DNA from: CAZSAK01 sp964605155
Lineage (GTDB): Bacteria > Pseudomonadota > Gammaproteobacteria > SZUA-140
Direction: 5' to 3'
DNA length: 14,009 nucleotides
NCBI GenBank assembly: GCA_964605155.1
Contig: CAZSAK010000038.1
Location: forward strand, 1-14,009
A program made the translations under genes and the position numbers. The notes under the pieces are model-generated. The model ran no database searches. It was not told where the DNA came from and was given only the letters and a program-made list of their open reading frames with translations. Below are positions 7,561-14,009 of the stretch, piece after piece; within the stretch, counting starts at the first letter, position 1, and each line of letters starts with the position of its first letter.

Positions 7561-7574
7561 TTGATATATATCAA
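7561..7574 (+). promoter_or_regulatory. FNR/Anr-type binding site
   Basis: TTGATATATATCAA matches the consensus TTGAT-N4-ATCAA exactly and is a perfect palindrome. Its centre (7567.5) lies about 44 bases upstream of the start point expected from the TATTAT element at 7600-7605. That is close to the roughly -41.5 placement of class II FNR activation. The likely target is the OmpA-like gene at 7744, about 170 bases downstream. Control of sodB, about 320 bases away on the other strand, is less likely. Confidence 0.75.
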
Positions 7575-7599
7575 TGCATCGACAGGCATAATGATTGAA

Positions 7600-7605
7600 T
7601 ATTAT
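7600..7605 (+). promoter_or_regulatory. Candidate -10 element (TATTAT) downstream of the FNR box
   Basis: TATTAT differs from TATAAT at one base and sits where an FNR-activated promoter would need it. No good -35 is present, as expected if an activator overlaps that region. The predicted start point near 7612 would leave an untranslated leader of about 130 bases. Confidence 0.45.
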
Positions 7606-7743
7606 TAAAACATAATATCGCCTGTTCAAGACCTTATCTGCGAGTTTTTTAATGATTTAGTCGTTGATCTGGCGATTGCTTTTTCTATGTCACGTTCATC
7701 CGTGCGTGAATGACCGAGACCACGCATTTAGGAGATTACTATC

Positions 7744-8283
7744 ATGAATAAACAGATACCAATAGCCGTGGCTTTTACGATATTGCTTTCATGTTCCATG
7801 GGATCGCTGATTTTCGCTCAATCTGCCGCAGCGAATACCGTGGCAGTGAAATGCGCGAAATCCACGGATCAGGCTACAGAGATGGACAGACTGGCGACCA
7901 CGCTCGCCGAACAAACCAAGGTCTACCGTGTCGAAGAAAGTATTGTAATGAGGTTCAAGGAAAAAAACTTTTACGATCAAGACTCCGGACATCTGACTCA
8001 AAACGGCCAGCAGTTTGTCGACAAGGTATCAGCGGGACTATCCTGCTATCCCGATACGCGGATTTATATCCAGCAGAATGTAGGCACCAGCAAGGAAAGC
8101 AAGATCAGGTCGGAAGACCGGATCTTCCTGCTGGAAACCGCTTTCAGGGAACGGGGCATCGAAATAGGCAGGTTCTATGCGGATCTCACGTATCCAGCCG
8201 AGGCACGCAAAGCGATCAAGATCGGGCAGAATAAGATGCCACCCAAAGGGTATTTTGAGCTGATTATCGTGCCGCAGGTATAA
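7744..8283 (+). CDS. Secreted protein with divergent OmpA/MotB C-terminal-like domain
   Basis: A 179-residue protein with an N-terminal signal peptide (hydrophobic core IPIAVAFTILLSC, cleavage near residue 30). The part from about residue 66 to the end resembles a divergent OmpA-like fold: a strand VMRFKEKNF, then LTQNGQQFVDKVSAGLSCYPDTRIYI as helix and strand, then KIRSEDRIFLLETAFRERGIEI, where OmpA family members have their NxxLSxxRAxxV helix. Of the usual peptidoglycan-binding residues the arginine appears to be kept and the aspartate in the preceding loop is not evident, so peptidoglycan binding is doubtful. Two cysteines (37 and 101) could form a disulfide. The start has AGGAG at 7730-7734. 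The gene stands alone with a perfect FNR box in front, which suggests induction at low oxygen. I do not recognise a named gene; the fold assignment is tentative. Confidence 0.8.
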   Translation: MNKQIPIAVAFTILLSCSMGSLIFAQSAAANTVAVKCAKSTDQATEMDRLATTLAEQTKVYRVEESIVMRFKEKNFYDQDSGHLTQNGQQFVDKVSAGLSCYPDTRIYIQQNVGTSKESKIRSEDRIFLLETAFRERGIEIGRFYADLTYPAEARKAIKIGQNKMPPKGYFELIIVPQV

Positions 8284-8370
8284 GGATACCGCTTGTGCGC
8301 AACAATGCTTCTGTAGTGCCATCATATAACGTATAAATAGTCATATGGGATATTGGCATTCTCACGGATT

Positions 8371-8392
8371 GGCATCCCGAGCGGGTGATGCC
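8371..8392. other. Stem-loop between the OmpA-like and SpoIIAA-like genes
   Basis: GGCATC (8371-8376) and GATGCC (8387-8392) pair, with further CC/GG pairing inside. A wider, imperfect dyad GATATTGGCAT ... ATGCCATATC surrounds it. There is no T-run on the plus strand, so it is a poor rho-independent terminator. It lies just upstream of the next gene's -10 and might be an operator or part of the upstream transcript's 3' end. Confidence 0.4.
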
Positions 8393-8419
8393 ATATCGAG
8401 ATGGATCTTGTTCTAGCCT

Positions 8420-8425
8420 TATAAT
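8420..8425 (+). promoter_or_regulatory. Consensus -10 element for the SpoIIAA-like gene
   Basis: TATAAT is a perfect -10 hexamer 30 bases before the start codon at 8455, giving a short leader of about 20 bases. No consensus -35 lies at the right distance, so recognition may depend on an activator. Confidence 0.5.
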
Positions 8426-8454
8426 GATCCGTAATGGATCTGGGAGGAAAAGCA

Positions 8455-8826
8455 ATGATCAAAGCAAAGTTGCTGGACGAGGAGGGTGTCCTCGTTGTAT
8501 CGCCTGTCGATAAGCTTCAGCCGGTTGACTTTGAACGGATACGCCTGCTGGCCGATCCTTATATCGAGAAACACGGTAAACTTAACGGATTATTGATAGA
8601 TGCCGAAGCATTTCCGGGATGGTCTGATTTTGCGGCGATGTTGTCCCATATGCGTTTTATAAACAATCACCAGGAGATGATTAAACGCGTGGCGGCCGTT
8701 ACCGACAGCCGAATTTTATCTGTTTTGCCAAAACTGGGTGATCACTTTCTCAAGGCGGACATCAGGCATTTCGATTATCGTGATCGTGACAAGGCTATGG
8801 AGTGGTTGCGTAGCGGCAAACTATGA
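8455..8826 (+). CDS. SpoIIAA-like (STAS-fold) small cytoplasmic protein
   Basis: A 123-residue protein without signal peptide or membrane segment. The pattern of an N-terminal strand pair (VLVVSPVDKLQPVDF), a helix, strand LNGLLIDAEAFPGW, a helix, strand KRVAAVTDS, and a C-terminal DKAMEWLRSG helix fits the SpoIIAA-like family, small STAS-related proteins of unknown role found widely in proteobacteria. The FPGW motif and the AMEWL helix are typical of that family as I remember it. The start at 8455 is fixed by GGGAGGA at 8442-8448; the in-frame ATG at 8434 has no ribosome site. It is monocistronic by spacing. Family members have been thought to bind membranes or small lipophilic ligands, but nothing here tests that. 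Confidence 0.85.
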   Translation: MIKAKLLDEEGVLVVSPVDKLQPVDFERIRLLADPYIEKHGKLNGLLIDAEAFPGWSDFAAMLSHMRFINNHQEMIKRVAAVTDSRILSVLPKLGDHFLKADIRHFDYRDRDKAMEWLRSGKL

Positions 8827-9088
8827 TCTAGTCCTCGGTGTCGTATCGTGCTCCTTGCCAAGTGTATACATTGCCTGGAGATCGAAATAAACAATCAGTA
8901 TGCGCCATTCGTGGATCTTTCTTGTTCCTGAGCAATGGGTTGGTCCGCGGGAAGACGAGAGGTAAAGGATGGCTTTATGTTTATAAACAAAGAGGTTGTA
9001 TACAGGTTGAAATATTGTCTGTTGCCGTTAGCTGTATGATAAGCGCCATCGATCGGCAAAGGTTCTACCGATTTTCCGTCTTGCAGAG

Positions 9089-10348
9089 CTATTGCAACAT
9101 CCACACGCGTGAGTGGCTCATTCTGGTTGTTACCGGTATGGATTCGATCACCTTGTCATTCACGCCATCAATAATTGCAACCGATCCATCCTCTGAATTG
9201 GAGGAGAATACCAGTTCACCTGTACCATTTGCCTTGTGGAAGGCGAGCGAGCCTGATGGCGTCCCCATGCGAAGTTCCTTTACCAATTTGAGTTTCGGCA
9301 GTGCATTCATATCATAGACGAGCAAGGCGTCGGATTTGATATTGGCCTGTTGTTCAGGGCTGCCAGAAGTCGAGGTAGTCAGATAGAGCTTGGTGCCTTC
9401 ATCGTTGAAATAATATTTGCCAATGTAGATATCGGGAAGTTCCACTTGATCACAAATATTGTTATGTGCCAGATCAAGTACGCTCAGTTTTGCGATTACA
9501 TGATTGGGATCGGATTTACGGTCGGCACCGCGTCCGATGATATACCGCCCACCGGGGACGATGAACAGATTACTATGGCCCTTGAATGCGATCCGGCTCT
9601 CGATCCTGTTGCTGACCGGATCTATGACGGCGATCGTGCCGTAGCCGTTATTCAGGTTATAGAGCTTGCCGGTAAACGGAGAATAAGCAAGGCCGTGAGG
9701 GAAGGCATTATTCGGCACGGTGGCCTGTGATAATTCCTTTTCTTTTTCTGGTTCGCAAAGATTGATGGTGTCGATCAATTGCAGAAATGTGTCGGTGTTG
9801 TCCGGGTCATTGCCGATCACTGACAGGGTGCCGTCCTTGAGATTACTGATATAGGCACACCGGGGCACATCCGGCACATCCTGCGATGGAAATGTATAGG
9901 CAGCCTGATGATGACCGCGTCCAACGCAGATGGTCCTGAGAAAGCGAGCTTGCGCGCTGGTTGTGTTTTCCACCACGGTAACCGAAGAGCCATTATCACC
10001 GCAATTGAGCCGGTCATTGCCGGATTCTTTGTCGCCATCATTCATAAACCAGTCCCGTTGCGAGGTCGGATCAGTATAGATGTGAGCCGGGAATGCGTCT
10101 TCGGGAAAATTTTCACGAATCTCAATCCGCTTGTTGTCCGGATTGAGGAGAATTACCTGTTGTTGATCGGTCAAGCCAACAAATATGGGCTTGAGTTCTT
10201 TCGGCAGGTCGGATTCCGGTTCCGATGTGATGGTCTTGATACTGGTGACGCCATCTCTACGGTTGACGACGGTGATAGAGCCGGTTTTACGATTGCCGGC
10301 GTAATAGCCAAGGTTGAAATCCTGTCCCTTATCTGTGTTGTTGCTCAT
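9089..10348 (-). CDS. Beta-propeller (YVTN/YncE-like) protein, probably cytoplasmic, with repeated histidines
   Basis: The product is about 419 residues and consists of roughly eight strand-turn-strand repeats of the YVTN type, for example GSITVVNRRDG, GTLSVIGNDPD, GTIAVIDPVSNRI and GSVAIIDGVNDKVI. It therefore should fold as a seven- or eight-bladed propeller. No signal peptide is present, and an in-frame stop upstream rules out a longer N-terminus that could hold one. The start at 10348 is preferred over ATG 10378 because GGGGA precedes it and because a TATAAT on the minus strand at 10394-10399 would start transcription near 10387. Histidines recur at the entry of successive blades (PAHIYTD, GHHQAAY, PHGLAYS, GHSNLFI, SHSRVWM). 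In propeller enzymes such positions face the central channel and can hold metal. Its substrate or partner is unknown. It is separated from the upstream CBS gene by a terminator. Confidence 0.85.
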   Translation of the reverse strand: MSNNTDKGQDFNLGYYAGNRKTGSITVVNRRDGVTSIKTITSEPESDLPKELKPIFVGLTDQQQVILLNPDNKRIEIRENFPEDAFPAHIYTDPTSQRDWFMNDGDKESGNDRLNCGDNGSSVTVVENTTSAQARFLRTICVGRGHHQAAYTFPSQDVPDVPRCAYISNLKDGTLSVIGNDPDNTDTFLQLIDTINLCEPEKEKELSQATVPNNAFPHGLAYSPFTGKLYNLNNGYGTIAVIDPVSNRIESRIAFKGHSNLFIVPGGRYIIGRGADRKSDPNHVIAKLSVLDLAHNNICDQVELPDIYIGKYYFNDEGTKLYLTTSTSGSPEQQANIKSDALLVYDMNALPKLKLVKELRMGTPSGSLAFHKANGTGELVFSSNSEDGSVAIIDGVNDKVIESIPVTTRMSHSRVWMLQ

Positions 10349-10393
10349 AGCATGTCCCCATTTCCAGAGATTACCCATTTTTACCGGGTTGTA

Positions 10394-10399
10394 ATTATA
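10394..10399 (-). promoter_or_regulatory. Candidate -10 element (TATAAT) of the beta-propeller gene
   Basis: On the minus strand TATAAT is a perfect -10 hexamer. It predicts a start point near 10387 and a leader of about 39 bases to the ATG at 10348. It lies downstream of the CBS gene's terminator, so the propeller gene probably has its own promoter. No good -35 is visible. Confidence 0.4.
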
Positions 10400-10461
10400 A
10401 CCGAGGGGGCGTGTCTAAAGCGAGATACCATGCCTTGCCCGCGCAGTGTGCAGTGCATAAA

Positions 10462-10484
10462 GGGGCGATACCGGGTATCGCCCC
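10462..10484 (-). terminator. Terminator hairpin after the CBS-domain gene
   Basis: GGGGCGATAC (10462-10471) and GTATCGCCCC (10475-10484) pair perfectly over 10 bp around a three-base loop. On the minus strand the stem follows the CBS gene's stop by 18 bases and is followed by TTTAT, a short T-run. Confidence 0.75.
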
Positions 10485-10502
10485 CAACGAACCTGCTGAA
10501 TT

Positions 10503-11108
10503 TTAGACCAAGGCGTGCTGGATTTCAGCAAAACTCTTTGCCGGTTCAGAAGTATCTATCTGGATGCCGAGAGTTCTTTCCAGGACGGTCGCGGAGAACA
10601 GTCCGCGGATAATCTGACCACCTTGATGGCCAGGATTTTCTACGACGACGAGATGACGTTGTCCCAGCCCCTTGAATGTTTCCACGATATCGCCCAGCGA
10701 TGCATAGGGGAGAAGACGGTAATCCAGTACCAGCCAATGATTCACCGGCGTCATGATATCCTGTACTGTAACGTCTTCACGTGAACAGCTGTCGAGGTTG
10801 CAATCCCTGGATTGCAGAAAAAGCATGGGTTTTTCACCTTGTATATCATAGGATGTGATCGATCCGAGGATATTGAAATCCCTGTCTACGACAAAGAACA
10901 GCCGGACACTGGAATAGATCATTTGATTAAGCGCCTTGTCAATTTGGGTGGTAGCAAGAACCGAGATCGCCGGAGTGCGGTTAAAATCCGTCAGTAACTC
11001 GATGGCGGGCGTATCCGGACTGAGTCGCCTGGTGTTCTGATCAGGAATCCTTATCAGATGTAGATCACTGTTCGGTTTGCTCAAGCTGAGAGGGGAGTAA
11101 TTATCCAT
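10503..11108 (-). CDS. Protein with two CBS domains
   Basis: A 201-residue soluble protein. After an N-terminal extension of about 35 residues come two CBS modules, about 36-92 (TPAISVLATTQIDKALNQMI, then VRLFFVVDRDFNILGSITSYDI) and about 112-185 (VTVQDIMTPVNHWLVL, then GQRHLVVVEN and IIRGLFSATVLERTLG). Paired CBS modules usually form one Bateman unit that binds adenine nucleotides and regulates a partner. No catalytic domain is attached, so it may act in trans or as an energy-state sensor. A pair of cysteines in DCNLDSCSRED lies between the modules. The start at 11108 has a perfect AGGAGG. It has its own promoter and terminator and is therefore monocistronic. The partner is unknown. Confidence 0.9.
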   Translation of the reverse strand: MDNYSPLSLSKPNSDLHLIRIPDQNTRRLSPDTPAIELLTDFNRTPAISVLATTQIDKALNQMIYSSVRLFFVVDRDFNILGSITSYDIQGEKPMLFLQSRDCNLDSCSREDVTVQDIMTPVNHWLVLDYRLLPYASLGDIVETFKGLGQRHLVVVENPGHQGGQIIRGLFSATVLERTLGIQIDTSEPAKSFAEIQHALV

Positions 11109-11415
11109 AAGACGCCTCCTGAATTACTGCAATTGAAGACTATGTATATTATACAGTGCAGATCGGCTTTTGCCGACCGATGCTGGTATTTTGGCCGGCC
11201 TGATGAATATCGGCTGACATTTCCAACTATATGAAAAACAGACCTTTTTGATTGGCCTGACAAAGCGATCTGTTGTATCGCAATAATTTATACATTAAAA
11301 GTGACTTTGTGCCTTGGTGTATTGGAAAAACCGGGAGTTTTTGATGCTGTGTTGCGACGAAGTGTGCTGATTTCAATACCTGTTGTTAAATGGTTCCGGT
11401 TCCGTGGGGGACACA
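11109..11415. other. Divergent intergenic region between the CBS and DUF6504-like genes
   Basis: About 307 bases. It holds the CBS gene promoter (11148-11176), an 8-base palindrome GGCCGGCC near 11193-11200 and an AT-rich stretch near 11280-11300 that may contain the promoter of the plus-strand gene. I saw no other gene. Confidence 0.5.
11148..11176 (-). promoter_or_regulatory. Promoter of the CBS-domain gene with a small overlapping dyad
   Basis: On the minus strand TCGGCA (11171-11176, four of six -35 consensus bases) is 17 bases from TATAAT (11148-11153), a perfect -10. Transcription would start near 11141, about 33 bases before the start codon. A hairpin-like dyad TCGGC-TTTT-GCCGA covers the -35 and may be an operator. 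Confidence 0.6.
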
Positions 11416-11730
11416 ATGACTACTGAGAGATTCATCAGTGAGGCAATACAACCCGTGATTGCCACCTGTGATACTTCACGCATGGCCATTGGCGAGCCTG
11501 GATTGCCGCGTGAGTTTATATGGAGAGGGCAGACCATCGTGATCACCGCAGTGCTGCGGAGCTGGCGAGATACCGGCCGGTGCCGTCACGGCAGTCCAGA
11601 GAAATATGTACGTAAACATTGGTATGAGGTCGTGACCGCTGCCAATGGCACCATGAAGATCTATTTCGACAGACAGCCGCGCCCGGGAAGCAGGGCAGAC
11701 AGATGGTGGTTGTTTACCATGAGTTTCTGA
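11416..11730 (+). CDS. Small cytoplasmic protein, DUF6504-like
   Basis: A 104-residue basic protein without signal peptide or membrane segment. The pattern FIWRGQTIVITAVLRSWRDTG, then a charged turn, then YVRKHWYEVVTAANGTMKIYFDRQPR and a terminal RWWLFTMSF resembles the DUF6504 family of uncharacterised short proteins. The aromatic-rich end suggests a small beta-barrel, but no function is known to me. The start at 11416 is chosen because GGGGGA precedes it at good spacing; the in-frame ATG at 11383 lacks one. It converges with the aldolase/dehydrogenase gene, whose stop is 20 bases away, and no terminator hairpin is visible between them. Confidence 0.8.
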   Translation: MTTERFISEAIQPVIATCDTSRMAIGEPGLPREFIWRGQTIVITAVLRSWRDTGRCRHGSPEKYVRKHWYEVVTAANGTMKIYFDRQPRPGSRADRWWLFTMSF

Positions 11731-11750
11731 TCTGTCATAACGCTTGATAG

Positions 11751-13724
11751 TTATATTACCCGATCATTTCCCCCATCCACCGGTATCTGAGCCCCTGTCG
11801 TGGCTGCAAACAGGGGTCCACATAGTTCGGCAACAAGTTCAGCAACGTCACTGGATTTGATCTCGACATGCAGGATATTCTTTTTCTTGTAATCTTCAAC
11901 ACTCAGGCCATAGGATTTTGCCCGTGATGCGAGCACCTGTTCGGTCCATATCCCGGTATCAAAGACCGCATCCGGGTGCACGGTATTGATCCGTATACCT
12001 TCCTCGCCCCATTCAAGTGCCGCAATCCGGGCCAACTGATTCAGGGCGGCCTTGGAAGCGGAATAGGCGACGGCACCGGGACCGGGCGCCGTGACATTTT
12101 TTGAACCTATAATGACAATCCTGGCATGGTTCGGGGAGAGCCTGAATAGTGGATAGCATTCACGCAGCATCGCCAGGTTTGCATCCAGATTGATGGTCTG
12201 TACCTTGCGCCATTCACTTGTCTGCAAGGAATCAATCCTGCAACTCGGTGGAAATGTACCTGCATTAAGGACCAGCATATCAAGTCCGCCATATACGCGC
12301 ACACCCTGTTCAAGGGCATCGATAATCTGTGATTCATCGGTCAAATCACACCTGACACCCTTGAACGCAGGCATATCAATCATGTGTTCAATACTGTCAT
12401 CTATATCAAGGCCAACGACGGCTGCACCTCGTGACATCAGGGCGTGGACACATGCCTTGCCGATGCCGGAAGCTGCTCCGGTGACAAGGGCCACCTCACC
12501 GCTGTAGACAGGCGGTTTGCCGGATTTGCGTAGTTTGGCCTGTTCAAGTTCCCAGTATTCCACATCGAATATGTCACTGGCAGGCAGTGCCTGATAACCA
12601 CCAAGCATCTCCGACCGGAGAATGATATCGATGGTATGCCTGTAGATATCAGCGACAATAGCAGCATCCTTCGCGCTGCGGCCCAATGTGCACAGGCCCA
12701 GTTCCTTGTCCAGGATGACACGAGGTACAGGGTCCAGCATGGATTTTTCGTCCTTGGTGCGCTTGTTGTTTTCGGCAAAATAGTGCTCATAGTCCTTCGT
12801 ATACCCATCTATATCACGACCGATCAACGGAATACGTTTGGTGCGGATGACATGATCGGGTGTGGCTGGACCTTGTTGTGAAATTTTACCGATTTTATGG
12901 TTGTTGATGAAATTCATGCATTGAGGGTCTGTATATGTAGATAACAGTATCGGAAAGCCTGCGGCACGGCTGGCGTTGAGCCGCAAGCTGGCTATATCAG
13001 TGCGGACCTGTTTTTGTCGATATGAATCATCGCTTATACCTATGTGCCAGGATTTATGGAGGTTCAGATATTCCTCGGCCATGGTAACCAGTTCAATCAT
13101 GCGTTCATAGGAGGTCCTGGCCGAATCGCCGAAGGAAAAGATGCCGTGATTCATTAAAACCATCCCGATGGTATTTACCGATGCCTCAGCTGGAAAAATT
13201 TGCGCACACAAACGCGCCAGATCAAAACCAGGCATAATATAGGGGATGACGACGACCAGATCCTTAAAGATTTCGTTGATCCGCTGATGTCCGCCTTTGG
13301 TGTTGGTAATGGATATGACAGCATCGGCATGAGTATGATCGACGTATTTGGCGGGTAGAATGGCGTGCAGGATAGCTTCCACGGATGGTGTGGGGGCGCT
13401 GGAGACGGTCATGTGGGTGCGGAGTTCATTGACCATTTGCAGATCACTGAGTGACTCTAGACCTGCCAGGTCTATCAGATGTTGTAATCTAACGGGAGAG
13501 AAACCGCCTGATTCGATCTTTTCAAGATCCCACCCGCTGCCTTTGACATAGAGTAAATCCTCTTCACGGCCAAGGATGTTCTTTTCTCGAATCTTCACGG
13601 ATGTGTTGCCACCACCGTGCAAGACAAGGGATGGTTCCCGTCCTAATAGGCGTGATGTATACACACGCAAGCCAAGTTCACCTTGAAACCCGGCTGCTTC
13701 CTCGTCATTCCACAGGCTTTTCAC
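11751..13724 (-). CDS. Bifunctional class II aldolase / short-chain dehydrogenase
   Basis: A 657-residue fusion. Residues 1-390 form a class II (zinc) aldolase/epimerase domain: LHGGGNTSVK (35-44) binds phosphate, HTHADAV supplies zinc ligands His130 and His132, and MNHGIFSFG supplies His193. Residues 407-657 form a short-chain dehydrogenase: the NAD(P)-binding TGAASGIG (415-422), NAG (487-489), catalytic Ser541, and YSASK with Tyr554 and Lys558, plus a late NTVHPDAVFDTGIW and a C-terminal PVDGG. This is the known RhaD-RhaE-like architecture, in which the aldolase splits a sugar phosphate and the dehydrogenase acts on the resulting aldehyde. No kinase, isomerase or transporter for rhamnose or fucose is nearby, so the substrate is open. 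Translation starts with GTG at 13722-13724 behind AGAGGG. The gene begins about 50 bases downstream of tRNA-Arg on the same strand. Confidence 0.95.
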   Translation of the reverse strand: MKSLWNDEEAAGFQGELGLRVYTSRLLGREPSLVLHGGGNTSVKIREKNILGREEDLLYVKGSGWDLEKIESGGFSPVRLQHLIDLAGLESLSDLQMVNELRTHMTVSSAPTPSVEAILHAILPAKYVDHTHADAVISITNTKGGHQRINEIFKDLVVVIPYIMPGFDLARLCAQIFPAEASVNTIGMVLMNHGIFSFGDSARTSYERMIELVTMAEEYLNLHKSWHIGISDDSYRQKQVRTDIASLRLNASRAAGFPILLSTYTDPQCMNFINNHKIGKISQQGPATPDHVIRTKRIPLIGRDIDGYTKDYEHYFAENNKRTKDEKSMLDPVPRVILDKELGLCTLGRSAKDAAIVADIYRHTIDIILRSEMLGGYQALPASDIFDVEYWELEQAKLRKSGKPPVYSGEVALVTGAASGIGKACVHALMSRGAAVVGLDIDDSIEHMIDMPAFKGVRCDLTDESQIIDALEQGVRVYGGLDMLVLNAGTFPPSCRIDSLQTSEWRKVQTINLDANLAMLRECYPLFRLSPNHARIVIIGSKNVTAPGPGAVAYSASKAALNQLARIAALEWGEEGIRINTVHPDAVFDTGIWTEQVLASRAKSYGLSVEDYKKKNILHVEIKSSDVAELVAELCGPLFAATTGAQIPVDGGNDRVI

Positions 13725-13774
13725 TGGACACCCTCTGATAGTTATTATTATCCGATAGTCAAGCAGTCGATACG

Positions 13775-13848
13775 CGCCCCGAACACGATTCGAACGTGTG
13801 ACCTTCCCCTTAGGAGGGGGATGCTCTATCCAGCTGAGCTACCGGGGC
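13775..13848 (-). tRNA. tRNA-Arg (anticodon CCT)
   Basis: The minus-strand sequence folds into a full cloverleaf: acceptor GCCCCGG/TCGGGGC (one G-T pair), D-arm GCTC...GAGC, anticodon arm TCCCC-CTCCTAA-GGGGA, and T-arm ACACG-TTCGAAT-CGTGT. The loop CTCCTAA gives anticodon CCT, reading AGG (Arg). The discriminator is G. No CCA is encoded (the next bases are CGT), so the end must be added by tRNA nucleotidyltransferase. Confidence 0.95.
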
Positions 13849-13893
13849 AATATTTTTACATCCATGAATTATAGCAATGATATCAGCATAAGA

Positions 13894-13923
13894 AAGGGTT
13901 TGAGCGACACCGCTCAAACCCTT
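13894..13923 (-). terminator. Strong hairpin between the two tRNA genes
   Basis: AAGGGTTTGAGCG (13894-13906) and CGCTCAAACCCTT (13911-13923) pair perfectly over 13 bp with a four-base loop. On the minus strand it follows tRNA-Ala by about 10 bases and runs into TTTCTTAT, so it should end the tRNA-Ala transcript. It lies about 45 bases before tRNA-Arg, which then needs its own promoter or read-through. Confidence 0.85.
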
Positions 13924-13933
13924 GTGGTATTAA

Positions 13934-14009
<76 letters not shown>

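Larger units (their letters stand above)
7239..7743. other. AT-rich divergent intergenic region between sodB and the OmpA-like gene
   Basis: About 505 bases carrying the promoters of both divergent genes. It contains a perfect FNR-type box (listed separately), a minus-strand TATAAA-like element near 7330 that could be the sodB -10, and a GTCACA-GGCCT-GTCACA direct repeat near 7459-7475. No open frame here has a ribosome site or recognisable product. Confidence 0.5.

Noticed and set aside
8371..8392. Stem-loop as rho-independent terminator of the OmpA-like gene
   Set aside because: No T-run follows the stem on the plus strand, so it was listed only as a stem-loop.
8838..9317. 159-residue plus-strand frame after the SpoIIAA-like gene
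   Set aside because: Half of it is antisense to the beta-propeller gene, no Shine-Dalgarno precedes it, and the sequence matches no family that I know.
9908..10612. 234-residue plus-strand frame opposite the beta-propeller and CBS genes
   Set aside because: It runs antisense through two well-supported genes and through a terminator hairpin; no domain is visible.

Overview
The window looks like a stretch of a proteobacterial chromosome, most likely gammaproteobacterial. This rests on the SodB sequence, a textbook FNR/Anr-type palindrome, Shine-Dalgarno sites of AGGAG type, an MtrA/MtrB-type outer-membrane electron conduit and the tRNA sequences. I cannot name the species. It carries multihaem cytochromes and an oxygen-stress enzyme, so a facultative or microaerobic, redox-versatile (possibly metal- or sulfur-metabolising) bacterium fits. 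That lifestyle is inference.

Layout. Positions 1-32 are the 3' end of a tRNA (probably tRNA-Arg), followed by a terminator hairpin and an inverted copy of its T-arm. Positions 108-744 hold no convincing gene. Positions 745-3929 (+) encode a decahaem periplasmic cytochrome of the MtrA/DmsE family and an MtrB/PioB-family outer-membrane barrel, two parts of a trans-outer-membrane electron conduit. No MtrC-like surface cytochrome follows. Converging on this pair, 3948-6182 (-), are a tetrahaem c554-like cytochrome and, downstream of it, a membrane-bound diguanylate cyclase. The periplasmic sensor region of the cyclase carries a haem-like C-x5-C-H motif. Together 745-6182 form a compact electron-transfer and c-di-GMP signalling locus, the most interesting part of the window.

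The rest is a mix of single genes: sodB (Fe superoxide dismutase, -), a secreted OmpA-like protein preceded by a perfect FNR-type box (+), a SpoIIAA-like/STAS-type small protein (+), a leaderless beta-propeller protein with histidines repeated at equivalent blade positions (-), a two-CBS-domain protein with its own promoter and terminator (-), a small DUF6504-like protein (+), and a large class II aldolase/short-chain dehydrogenase fusion (-). The window closes with two minus-strand tRNA genes, tRNA-Arg(CCT) and tRNA-Ala(CGC), separated by a strong hairpin.

How the genes work together: MtrA would carry electrons through the MtrB pore across the outer membrane. The tetrahaem cytochrome could feed or drain it in the periplasm. 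The cyclase could couple periplasmic redox or ligand state to c-di-GMP, and so to attachment or biofilm formation. This model is inferred from domains and gene order, not shown. No CRISPR array, transposase, integrase or phage gene was seen.
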